A stretch of DNA of 7,862 nt from JAAYHC01 sp964483175 (GTDB taxonomy: Bacteria > Bacillota > UBA5301): the NCBI GenBank assembly GCA_964483175.1, contig CAZAAT010000085.1, positions 1 to 7,862 of the forward strand, in the 5' to 3' direction. The translations under genes and the position numbers were made by a program. The notes beneath the pieces were generated by a model. That model searched no databases. It worked only from the letters and a program-made list of their open reading frames with translations, and had not been told where the DNA came from. This document shows, in pieces, positions 1-6,516 of this stretch (positions are counted from its first letter, which is position 1; each line of letters starts with the position of its first letter).

Positions 1-67
1 TTTCTATCTCATTACTTATCTTCCTTGTTCACCTACTAAAACTTTACACTAACCCGACTCTACCTCC

Positions 68-102
68 CTTGGATCAAAAGATGGATATCCCCCAAGTTTT
101 TT
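68..102 (+). terminator. Terminator-like hairpin upstream of the hydrogenase operon
   Basis: CTTGG at 68-72 pairs with CCAAG at 92-96. An inner A-T pair set (73-74 with 87-88) is separated from it by a bulge of three C, and six T follow at 97-102. The stem is short, so the call is modest. It could end an upstream transcription unit or act as an attenuator in the hydrogenase leader. Confidence 0.35.
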
Positions 103-126
103 ACCCATAATAACTACAACCCTATT

Positions 127-134
127 AGGGAGGT
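127..134 (+). promoter_or_regulatory. Ribosome binding site of the hydrogenase small subunit
   Basis: AGGGAGGT lies six bases before the ATG at 141. This supports that start and with it the short n-region of the Tat signal peptide. Confidence 0.8.
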
Positions 135-140
135 ATTACC

Positions 141-1235
141 ATGCTTTCAAGGCGTGAATTTATCAAGCTGTGCACAGCGGCAGGGCTGTCGCTACCCTTG
201 AGCTCGATTCTCCTAGATGAACTGGTAAAAGCACAAGTCGTCAAACCCGAACGACCACCGGTCATCTGGTTTCAAGCCTCAACCTGTACCGGCAACACTT
301 TATCCTTCGCCAATACGGTTAACCCCTATCTCAGCAATGTTCTTTTAGACATCATCGACCTCAAATACCATCCCAACCTGAGCAATGTTTATGGCAACCA
401 GGCCCTGCAAACCCTGGAGCAAGCAGCAGAAAAGAAAGACTTTATTCTAGTGGTTGAAGGGGCAGTTCCCACCAAAGATGGCGGAATTTACGGAACCGTC
501 GGCGAACGGAATGGCCAGCCGTGGAAGATCATTGATGCCGTCCGCTACCTAGCTGACCGGGCCAAATACGTAGTTGCTGTTGGGGTCTGCGCCGTCAGTG
601 GCGGACCCTTCGCCGCTCACCCCAATCCTACCGGCTGCAAAGGCGTGTATGAAGTTATCGATAAGCCGGTGGTCAACTGCCCGGGCTGCCCCTGCCATCC
701 GGACTGGTTCGTCGGGACTCTGGCCCATGTCCTCCTATATAAAGACCTACCCAAACTAGATAGTTTCAATCGGCCGGTGATGTTTTACGGTCGGCTAATC
801 CATGATCTCTGTGACCGACGCTCTTTCTTTGAAAACGGTATCTTTGCTGAATACCCTGGCGACTTTGGCTGCATGTACAAGATTGGCTGCAAAGGCCCGA
901 TCACTTATGCCGACTGTCCGGTCCGCAAATGGAATGAGTACGTCAATTGGCCGGTCGAGGATAACTCCCCCTGTATCGGCTGTGCCAATCCAGGTTTCCC
1001 TGATGCTTCAGCCCCCTTCTTCGAACACCTGCCGAGCATCAGAGTGCCTAATATCACCGTTAATGCTAATACGATTGGTATAGCTTCTGGAGCCATTACC
1101 GCCGGAGCAATCGGTGCTCACTTTATTGGCAGCCGCCTAAAGGGAAGACCATTGGGCGGAACCATTCAAACCCCAGATAAAAATGATACCGGTGAGCGTG
1201 AGGTCAAACCGGAAAAGGATAAGGGTGATAAATGA
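141..1235 (+). CDS. hyaA: [NiFe] hydrogenase small subunit, Tat-exported, membrane-anchored
   Basis: This is the electron-transfer subunit of a membrane-bound uptake [NiFe] hydrogenase (HyaA/HybO/HupS type). It carries the Fe-S relay from the active site toward cytochrome b on the outer face of the membrane. A twin-arginine motif (SRREFIK, residues 3-9) and a hydrophobic stretch form a Tat signal, with likely cleavage near residue 31. The distal cluster ligands H221, C224, C244 and C250 are present. So are the medial [3Fe-4S] ligands C259, C278 and C281. For the proximal cluster, C49, C150 and C183 are present, but the position expected to be Cys in CxGC is Asn52 (CTGN). Extra Cys occur at 180 and 185, flanking C183, and at 166. 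A hydrophobic helix at about 308-330 is the usual C-terminal anchor, followed by a charged cytoplasmic tail of about 33 residues. The length of 364 aa is normal. The stop overlaps the next start (ATGA). The symbol is by family only. Confidence 0.93.
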   Translation: MLSRREFIKLCTAAGLSLPLSSILLDELVKAQVVKPERPPVIWFQASTCTGNTLSFANTVNPYLSNVLLDIIDLKYHPNLSNVYGNQALQTLEQAAEKKDFILVVEGAVPTKDGGIYGTVGERNGQPWKIIDAVRYLADRAKYVVAVGVCAVSGGPFAAHPNPTGCKGVYEVIDKPVVNCPGCPCHPDWFVGTLAHVLLYKDLPKLDSFNRPVMFYGRLIHDLCDRRSFFENGIFAEYPGDFGCMYKIGCKGPITYADCPVRKWNEYVNWPVEDNSPCIGCANPGFPDASAPFFEHLPSIRVPNITVNANTIGIASGAITAGAIGAHFIGSRLKGRPLGGTIQTPDKNDTGEREVKPEKDKGDK

Positions 1236-2656
1236 TGGCACAAAAAGTACTTGTTGATCCGGTTACCAGGGTCGAAGGGCATATGAGTGTAGAAATCGAG
1301 GTTGCGAACGGTGAAGTCGTGGATGCTCGAATCTCGAGCACCCTTTTCCGCGGCCTGGAACGCATTTTTGAAGGCAGAGATCCCCGAGACATGCCTTATT
1401 ATACTCAGCGAATCTGTGGCTTCTGCCCAATATCTCATGCGATGGCCAGCTGTAATGCGCTCCTCGACGCCAATCCCGTAGAGGTCCCGCATAACGGAAG
1501 ACTACTCAAACACATGATGCTCGCGGCCGATTTTCTGATGGATCATATTCGCCACTTTTACTTTCTAATTGTTCCCGATTTCGTTAAAATGCCAGAAACA
1601 TCTCCGTTTACCCCGTACCCGACAACCGACTACCGTTTGCCGCCCAATGTCAATGCCCAAATTATTGAGCATTACCTAGAAGGCCTGGATGTCCAGCGCC
1701 GCGCCGATACTATGGTTGCTACTTTTGCCGGCAAATCGCCCCATGCCCACGGAGTCTTGCCGGGAGGCAGCACCATGCCGCCACATACCGATCGGGTTCT
1801 GAAATATCGTTCCCACGCCTTAGAGCTAATCGAGTTTATCCGTACCCGGATGATTCCGGACATGGAAGCGATCGCCGAGCACTATTCCGATCATTATGAC
1901 TTCGGGCGCGGGTACGGTAATATGTTCTCCTTTGGCCTTTTTCAAAAAAGCGAAAACCTTCAAGATCGGGTGTTTAAGCCCGGTGTGATGATGGATGGCC
2001 AAGTAACGGAGTTGCAGCTAAGCTCGATCCGCAACGGAATTACCGAAGATATCTCCCATGCCTGGTATGCCGCCGGGTCTCAAAAGGCGCAACCTATTGA
2101 CTCGACCGTCGATCCGGAATACGGCAAAGAAAGGGCCTACACCTGGGTAAAGGCCCCGCGATATAATGGAAAACCGATGGAAACTGGCCCCCTCGCCCGG
2201 CTATGGGTTAACGGGGAATACCGTAATGGCATCTCGACCATGGACCGATTAATGGCCCGGGTATTAGAAACGCTAAAGATTGCTGAATACGCTGCTGCCT
2301 GGGCTACCGAGCTTAAGCCCGGGGAACCCCATATGGCTCGGTGGGATGTACCACAGAATGCTTTTGGCGCCGGCTTCGTCGACGCTGTGCGCGGCGGCCT
2401 CGGCCATTGGGTAAAAATTGAAAACTCCAAAGTTGCCAAGTATCAAATAATTACCCCGACCACTTGGAACAACTCCCCGCGGGATAGAGAAGGCCAGCGG
2501 GGGCCGATGGAAGAGTCTCTAATCGGAATCCCGGTCGAAAATCCCGAGAGTCCGATTGAGGTGATTCGGACAATTCACTCCTTTGATCCCTGCAATGCCT
2601 GTGCAGTCCAGATAATTACACCAAAAGGTCCGTTGCCGAAGATCCGCATCTTATAA
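1232..2656 (+). CDS. hyaB: [NiFe] hydrogenase large (catalytic) subunit
   Basis: This subunit holds the Ni-Fe(CN)2CO site that splits H2. The N-terminal RVEGH motif (residues 13-17) includes the Glu expected to pass protons. The first Ni-binding pair lies in RICGFCPISH (C62 and C65), the second in DPCNAC (C454 and C457). After C457 the sequence reads AVQ, so Gln460 occupies the position that is usually His (sometimes Arg), the residue after which the maturation endopeptidase cuts. A 14-residue tail (461-474) remains as the presumed cleaved peptide. At 474 aa it is shorter than many group 1 large subunits (about 550-600 aa). It has no signal peptide and would be co-exported with the small subunit. 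The ATG at 1232 overlaps the previous stop; a second ATG at 1235 is possible. I cannot assign the subgroup. The symbol is by family only. Confidence 0.93.
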   Translation: MMAQKVLVDPVTRVEGHMSVEIEVANGEVVDARISSTLFRGLERIFEGRDPRDMPYYTQRICGFCPISHAMASCNALLDANPVEVPHNGRLLKHMMLAADFLMDHIRHFYFLIVPDFVKMPETSPFTPYPTTDYRLPPNVNAQIIEHYLEGLDVQRRADTMVATFAGKSPHAHGVLPGGSTMPPHTDRVLKYRSHALELIEFIRTRMIPDMEAIAEHYSDHYDFGRGYGNMFSFGLFQKSENLQDRVFKPGVMMDGQVTELQLSSIRNGITEDISHAWYAAGSQKAQPIDSTVDPEYGKERAYTWVKAPRYNGKPMETGPLARLWVNGEYRNGISTMDRLMARVLETLKIAEYAAAWATELKPGEPHMARWDVPQNAFGAGFVDAVRGGLGHWVKIENSKVAKYQIITPTTWNNSPRDREGQRGPMEESLIGIPVENPESPIEVIRTIHSFDPCNACAVQIITPKGPLPKIRIL

Positions 2657-2659
2657 TAG

Positions 2660-2666
2660 AAGGAGG
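2660..2666 (+). promoter_or_regulatory. Ribosome binding site deciding a GTG start
   Basis: AAGGAGG lies nine bases before the GTG at 2676, in the 19-base gap between the large-subunit stop and the cytochrome gene. It supports the GTG as the start. Confidence 0.8.
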
Positions 2667-2675
2667 TTTCCCCAA

Positions 2676-3272
2676 GTGTCCGAAATACACCGTCATCCCA
2701 GGTGGGCGCGGATTTTGCACTGGTTACACACGCTTTCGATGCTGGTACTGATTTTTAGCGGTTTTTATATCACCTATGCCAGTAGCGCCTTTCTGTTTGG
2801 CAATATGCGTTCAGCCCGGCTAGCCCACTTCGTTTTCGCCTATATCATTACAGCTGTCTTCATCGCTCGGATCTACTACAATATTGCCGAAAAGACCTAT
2901 AAGAGCTACCTTTTTACCAAAGCTGACGCTCGAGAAATGGGTCACCTCGCCCGTTATTATCTGTTATTAACAGATAATGCCCCGACTTACGCGGTCTTTA
3001 ACCCCGGGCAAAAACTGATGTACCTTGCCTGGCAGCCTTTACTATTAGTCCAGGCGATCTCCGGCTGGTTGCTCTATGACTCAATCCGGTTTCAGCCAAT
3101 CTGGATGTCAAGCAAAATCCTTAGTCTCAACACCCTACGCACCTTTCACTACATAGTTGCCGTATTATTTACGATCACGACGGCGATCCATCTGTATCTG
3201 GTCTTAACAGAGGATTTTGAAAAGCTTAAATATATGCTCTGGGATCGGAACTGGGGTAAACCCCGTAAGTAA
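2676..3272 (+). CDS. hyaC: Hydrogenase cytochrome b subunit
   Basis: This is a di-heme cytochrome b of the HyaC/HupC family. It takes electrons from the distal Fe-S cluster of the small subunit and delivers them to quinone in the membrane. Four hydrophobic helices are visible at about residues 16-34, 48-68, 112-134 and 155-177. Candidate heme ligands are H15 or H18 in helix 1, H51 in helix 2, and H158 and H172 in helix 4, matching the family pattern. The N-terminal HPRWARILHWLH pattern is typical. At 198 aa it is slightly shorter than enterobacterial HyaC. The start is GTG with a strong ribosome binding site. As the third gene of the hydrogenase operon, it makes the complex a respiratory, H2-oxidising one rather than a soluble hydrogenase. 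The gene ends just before a strong terminator. Confidence 0.9.
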   Translation: MSEIHRHPRWARILHWLHTLSMLVLIFSGFYITYASSAFLFGNMRSARLAHFVFAYIITAVFIARIYYNIAEKTYKSYLFTKADAREMGHLARYYLLLTDNAPTYAVFNPGQKLMYLAWQPLLLVQAISGWLLYDSIRFQPIWMSSKILSLNTLRTFHYIVAVLFTITTAIHLYLVLTEDFEKLKYMLWDRNWGKPRK

Positions 3273-3277
3273 CCGTT

Positions 3278-3308
3278 AAAAAACCAGCCCATGATGGGCT
3301 GGTTTTTT
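3278..3308. terminator. Bidirectional Rho-independent terminator between convergent operons
   Basis: A perfect 14-bp inverted repeat (3278-3291 with 3295-3308) surrounds a three-base loop. Its outer arms are A6 and T6, so it gives a U-tract in either direction. It lies 5 bases after the cytochrome b stop on + and about 22 bases after the opuAC stop on -, and should end both operons. Confidence 0.93.
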
Positions 3309-3330
3309 AATTATGCTATTCTCCGAGGCG

Positions 3331-4197
3331 TTACCTCGCCCAGGACCGCACCTTATCTTTATTGTTATCGACCCATTTGCGGGCCGCATCTTCCGGATCC
3401 ATGCCGTCCTCGATGTCAACCATTACTGATTCCATATCACTGACATCCCACTTGAAGTTATCGAGGAATTTATATACTTCTGGTAAGTCCTCCCGAAGCC
3501 CATTGCGCGCAATCGTAGCGATGTATTCAGCTTCGCCAAATGACCCTTTTGGATCGGCGAGATATTTCAAGTCCCACTTCTGGAATTTCCAGTGAGGCGA
3601 CCAGCCGGTAACAACTACCCACTCTTCATTACGGATAGCACTTGCCAAAGTAGCGGTCATCGCCGCACCACTACTTTCAACCAATTTTAGATCCAATCCA
3701 TAATCTGCTATCGCTTGCCGAGCCGCTTGCGTTACGCCTGCTCCCGGATCGATACCAATTATCTGTCCATCGATCTTATCTCTGATCGAATTTAACTCTG
3801 CAATCGAATCAATCTCAACATAAGATGGTACGACCAAACCAATTTTAGCTGGTTCTAAATTAGGCCCAAGATAATCGACCTTGTCTTTGGTTTTCTCATA
3901 ATAGTCCTTATGGGTGCCTGGAAGCCAAGCCGCCACTATCGCATCAAAATCCCCACTGGCAACACCCTGCCACATGACGGCTGCATCAACAGGAATTATT
4001 TCGACAGCTACATCCAACTGGTCTTCTAAAGCAACTTTCACTACATTCGTGCTTGCTACCTCAGTCGCCCATTCCACATAGCCTAAACGAACAGTTTGCC
4101 TATCTTCCTGATTACTGCCAAAGTTACCCCAGATTAGGGCGGCAGCTCCAATTAGGACTACTAGAACGATAATGCGACTCTTGGTACTAGACAACAA
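3331..4197 (-). CDS. opuAC: Glycine betaine/proline betaine ABC transporter substrate-binding protein
   Basis: This is the extracytoplasmic receptor of an OpuA/ProU-type importer. It captures glycine betaine or related compatible solutes and hands them to the permease. The fold family shows in the N-terminal LGYVEW stretch (residues 38-43), the MWQG and AAWLPGTH segments (W76, W91), and a GWSPHW segment (W199, W203). These Trp residues are candidates for the aromatic cage that holds the quaternary ammonium group. A hydrophobic stretch at about residues 9-23 follows a basic N-terminus, but there is no Cys anywhere near it. The lipobox expected of a Gram-positive binding lipoprotein is therefore missing, and the protein may stay anchored by an uncleaved signal. 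The start is one of two tandem TTG codons (4197 or 4194) behind GGAGGAGG. At 288 aa it is the usual length. It is the last gene of the opuA operon. Confidence 0.9.
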   Translation of the reverse strand: MLSSTKSRIIVLVVLIGAAALIWGNFGSNQEDRQTVRLGYVEWATEVASTNVVKVALEDQLDVAVEIIPVDAAVMWQGVASGDFDAIVAAWLPGTHKDYYEKTKDKVDYLGPNLEPAKIGLVVPSYVEIDSIAELNSIRDKIDGQIIGIDPGAGVTQAARQAIADYGLDLKLVESSGAAMTATLASAIRNEEWVVVTGWSPHWKFQKWDLKYLADPKGSFGEAEYIATIARNGLREDLPEVYKFLDNFKWDVSDMESVMVDIEDGMDPEDAARKWVDNNKDKVRSWAR

Positions 4198-4202
4198 TTC
4201 AT

Positions 4203-4210
4203 CCTCCTCC
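4203..4210 (-). promoter_or_regulatory. Ribosome binding site for a TTG start of opuAC
   Basis: GGAGGAGG on the minus strand lies in the 14-base gap between the opuAB stop and the opuAC start. It is five bases from the first TTG (4197) and eight from the second (4194). An ATG at 4202-4200 touches the site but is out of frame and stops after 13 codons, so it is not the start. Confidence 0.75.
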
Positions 4211-4211
4211 T

Positions 4212-5039
4212 TTAGTCTTTGATTTTATTTTGGCCCAAGGATTGGGTAATCCGATCTAAGGTCATGGCTAAAATAACCACAGCTAGTCCGCTTTCAAACC
4301 CAAGGCCAATATCTAACCTGGAGATACCCCGTAAGACTTGAGCGCCCAAACCCTGCGCTCCAATCATCGCCGAGATAACAACCATTGATAGCGATAACAT
4401 AATCGCCTGATTGACCCCGGCCATAATTGTCGGCAAAGCCATAGGCAATTCAACTTTATACAACTTTTGACCCGGGGTAGCCCCAAAAGCATCTGCAGCT
4501 TCAATTAGTTCCCGGGGAACCTGATTAATGCCCAACGCCGTTAAGCGAATAGCTGGAGGCATCGCGAAAATTACCGTTGCCACAATTCCGGGGACCCTGC
4601 CTAAACCGAAGAACATCAGCGCCGGGATTAAGTATACAAACGCTGGTAAGGTCTGCATCAAATCCAGCAGTGGCTTCATTATTATTTGCACCGTACGCTT
4701 CTTAGCCGCTAAGATTCCAAGGGGTAAGCCGATCACAATGGCTATCAACGTTGCTACGATTACCAGCGTAAGACTCTCCATAGTCTCATCCCATAAGCCT
4801 AGGTTAACAATAAGCAGCAAGCCCAAGGCGGTCATGATTCCCACCGACCGCTTGGCTAACCACCAACCTAACCCTGCCAAAGCAATAATTAGGATAGGAT
4901 AAGGTACCCCTTTTAAAAAGCCTTCTAACCCACCGGCTAAACTACCCAATCCACTTGAGACAGCGTCAAAGAAAAACTCAAAATTGGCTAATAAAAATTC
5001 AACAATCGCTTCAATCCAGTCTCCTATCGGGATCCGCAT
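4212..5039 (-). CDS. opuAB: Glycine betaine/proline betaine ABC transporter permease
   Basis: This is the membrane channel subunit of the OpuA/ProU-type importer, equivalent to ProW. The 275-aa protein is strongly hydrophobic, with several membrane segments. An amphipathic N-terminal region (about 1-40) comes before the first clear helix at about 47-62. The conserved cytoplasmic EAA loop, which docks on the ATPase, is seen as EAADAFGATPGQKLYKVELP, about residues 180-200, and the transmembrane core before it (about 90-180) is typical of the BPD_transp_1 family. Its ATG shares one base with the stop of the ATPase gene (TAATG), which suggests translational coupling. The 14-base gap to opuAC supports one transcript. 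Confidence 0.92.
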   Translation of the reverse strand: MRIPIGDWIEAIVEFLLANFEFFFDAVSSGLGSLAGGLEGFLKGVPYPILIIALAGLGWWLAKRSVGIMTALGLLLIVNLGLWDETMESLTLVIVATLIAIVIGLPLGILAAKKRTVQIIMKPLLDLMQTLPAFVYLIPALMFFGLGRVPGIVATVIFAMPPAIRLTALGINQVPRELIEAADAFGATPGQKLYKVELPMALPTIMAGVNQAIMLSLSMVVISAMIGAQGLGAQVLRGISRLDIGLGFESGLAVVILAMTLDRITQSLGQNKIKD

Positions 5040-6229
5040 TATTGAAAATCCCCCTTTCCAGCCAGAGTAGCCAAGAGAGAACCACGAATAATGATACCCA
5101 TCATCCGACCATTTTCATCAACCACGGAAACCGGGTATTTTGCAGTAGCAACCATTGGAATCAAGTCTGCGACTGAAAGATCAGGTTGAACAGTTGGCAC
5201 ATCCGTAATAATCAACCCATCAAGCCCTGTCCGGCCTTCATTAATAGCATTGGCAGCGTCTTCGGCCTTGATCAGACCCATTAATTTTCGTTCTTTACCT
5301 AGAACAAAGATACTGGATATACCCTCTTCTTTCATCCGGCGCAAGGCTACCCTAGGCCCATCCTTAGGCGAAATCACCGGATCAGGGTTTCTCATTACAT
5401 CTTTTGCGGTAAGAACAGTAGTTCGATCCACATCCTCGACGAACTTTCTGACGTACTCGTTAGCTGGTTGCCCGAGAATCTCCTCAGGGGTACCAATCTG
5501 CTGCACCCGGCCATCCTTCATCAATAGGATCCGGTCACCAAGCTTTAAGGCCTCGTCTAAGTCGTGCGTGATAAAAACAATGGTTTTATGCAGACGTTCC
5601 TGCAGATCTAAGAGTTCATTCTGCATTTGTTTGCGAATCAACGGATCGAGCGCACTAAAGGCCTCATCCATCAACAAGATATCAGGATCGTTTGCTAAAG
5701 CTCTGGCTAAGCCGACCCTCTGCTGCATTCCACCGCTGAGTTGGCCGGGATAATTATCCTCCCAACCTTTAAGACCAACCATATGCAAGGCCTCCCGCGC
5801 TAGGTCGAAGCGCTCCGACCCCACCCCCTGGATTTCCAGACCAAAGGCGGCATTTTCCAAAACAGTGCGGTGTGGAAATAAGGCGAAGTTTTGGAAGACC
5901 ATGCTGATCTTTTTGCGTCTAACCTCGATTAACGCTTGAGAGCTTAACCTGGTAATATCCTCACCATCGATAATCACTTGGCCTTTGGTCGGCTTAATTA
6001 GCCGGTTGAGGCAACGGATCAAAGTTGACTTTCCACTTCCAGATAGGCCCATGACCACAAAAACCTCTCCGGTTTCCACTGAAAAGGAAACATCGTCCAA
6101 GCCAACGGCTAAGCCCGCTTTGTCTTGAATCTCTTGTTTGCTCAACCCTTTGGCTAACAAGTCAAATCCCCTATTGGGATTATCACCGAATATCTTGTAG
6201 AGACCCTTTACTTCTATTTTTGTTGACAT
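5039..6229 (-). CDS. opuAA: Glycine betaine/proline betaine ABC transporter ATP-binding protein with CBS domains
   Basis: This cytoplasmic ATPase powers the OpuA/ProU-type importer (ProV equivalent). An N-terminal extension of about 40 residues, usual in this family, comes before the nucleotide-binding core. The core shows Walker A GLSGSGKST (61-69), Q-loop Gln113, signature LSGGMQQ (164-170), Walker B ILLMDEA (184-190) and switch His222. Two CBS domains follow at about 275-328 and 340-390; in OpuA homologues these sense ionic strength or cyclic di-AMP and gate transport. The 396-aa length is close to ProV (400 aa). The ATG at 6229 is preceded by GGGGAGA at 6235-6241. It is first in the operon and its stop overlaps the opuAB start by one base. 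I see no convincing dedicated promoter upstream. Confidence 0.94.
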   Translation of the reverse strand: MSTKIEVKGLYKIFGDNPNRGFDLLAKGLSKQEIQDKAGLAVGLDDVSFSVETGEVFVVMGLSGSGKSTLIRCLNRLIKPTKGQVIIDGEDITRLSSQALIEVRRKKISMVFQNFALFPHRTVLENAAFGLEIQGVGSERFDLAREALHMVGLKGWEDNYPGQLSGGMQQRVGLARALANDPDILLMDEAFSALDPLIRKQMQNELLDLQERLHKTIVFITHDLDEALKLGDRILLMKDGRVQQIGTPEEILGQPANEYVRKFVEDVDRTTVLTAKDVMRNPDPVISPKDGPRVALRRMKEEGISSIFVLGKERKLMGLIKAEDAANAINEGRTGLDGLIITDVPTVQPDLSVADLIPMVATAKYPVSVVDENGRMMGIIIRGSLLATLAGKGDFQ

Positions 6230-6308
6230 CTGATTCTCCCCTCATTAAATTGCACTTGAAGTTAGCTTTTCCAGGAACGGTTTTAGCTACCATACCAAGG
6301 CTAAAAAT
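6230..6308 (-). promoter_or_regulatory. opuA upstream region with short inverted repeats
   Basis: These 79 bases lie between the terminator of tRNA-Val and the opuAA start, and must hold the opuA promoter unless transcription reads through. The best pair on the minus strand (TGGAAA, 18 bases, TTTAAT) would leave almost no leader and is weak. TAGCT at 6263-6267 and AGCTA at 6285-6289 are inverted copies centred on TTCCAGGAA (6269-6277), which might be an operator. This is an inference from symmetry only. Confidence 0.25.
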
Positions 6309-6337
6309 AAAAGCCAGATCCTTGCGGACTGGCTTTT
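6309..6337 (-). terminator. Rho-independent terminator after tRNA-Val
   Basis: AAAAGCCAG at 6309-6317 pairs with CTGGCTTTT at 6329-6337. An inner TCC/GGA set continues the stem past one bulged base, with a four-base loop at 6322-6325. On the minus strand a T-rich run follows, 14 bases past the tRNA 3' end, so it should stop tRNA-Val transcription before opuAA. Confidence 0.85.
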
Positions 6338-6350
6338 CTTTTGTACGTTA

Positions 6351-6427
6351 TGGTGGGCGAAGCGGGACTTGAACCCACGACCTCCTGCATGTGAGGCAGG
6401 CGCTCTAACCAGCTGAGCTACTCACCC
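6351..6427 (-). tRNA. tRNA-Val (anticodon CAC)
   Basis: The 77-nt cloverleaf is complete: acceptor GGGTGAG with TTCGCCC, D arm GCTC/GAGC, anticodon stem CCTGC/GCAGG with loop CTCACAT (anticodon CAC, reading GUG), T arm GTGGG/CCCGC with TTCAAGT. Discriminator A and an encoded CCA (6351-6353) end it. It has its own promoter and terminator, so it is a monocistronic tRNA gene. Confidence 0.96.
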
Positions 6428-6437
6428 ATGTAAAAAT

Positions 6438-6466
6438 ATTATATCAATAAATCGGAAGAATAGCAA
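6438..6466 (-). promoter_or_regulatory. Promoter of tRNA-Val
   Basis: On the minus strand a -35 TTGCTA (6466-6461) and a consensus -10 TATAAT (6443-6438) are separated by exactly 17 bases. The -10 lies ten bases from the first tRNA base, so the primary transcript would carry only a few extra 5' bases. Confidence 0.88.
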
Positions 6467-6474
6467 GAAAAGGC

Positions 6475-6516
6475 AAAAGAGCCATTACCTTCTAAGCACG
6501 TCTGGAAGGCTCTTTT
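6475..6516. terminator. Terminator-like hairpin upstream of tRNA-Val
   Basis: AAAAGAGCC (6475-6483) and GGCTCTTTT (6508-6516) form a perfect 9-bp stem around a 24-base loop, with T runs on both strands. The loop also holds CCTTC (6488-6492), which can pair instead with GAAGG (6505-6509), so two exclusive folds exist. It sits just before the tRNA-Val -35 box. It could stop read-through from the tRNA-Lys/Glu unit. Confidence 0.6.

Larger units (their letters stand above)
1..140 (+). promoter_or_regulatory. Leader region upstream of the hydrogenase operon
   Basis: This is non-coding sequence before the small-subunit gene. The first 70 bases contain only two G (27 and 56) against roughly two dozen C. 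They are followed by a terminator-like hairpin (68-102) and a ribosome binding site (127-134). A possible -10 element, CATAAT at 106-111, has only a poor -35 partner (TGGATA at 82-87, 18-base spacing), so I do not call a promoter. The real promoter may lie left of the window. Confidence 0.4.

Noticed and set aside
1166..1492. A 108-codon minus-strand frame overlapping the start of the large subunit
   Set aside because: It is antisense to conserved hydrogenase sequence and shows no ribosome binding site or family resemblance.
4528..4902. A 124-codon + strand frame inside opuAB
   Set aside because: It is antisense to the permease, with composition expected from reading a membrane protein gene backwards.
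5250..5753. A 167-codon + strand frame inside opuAA
   Set aside because: It is the antisense shadow of conserved ABC ATPase and CBS sequence.
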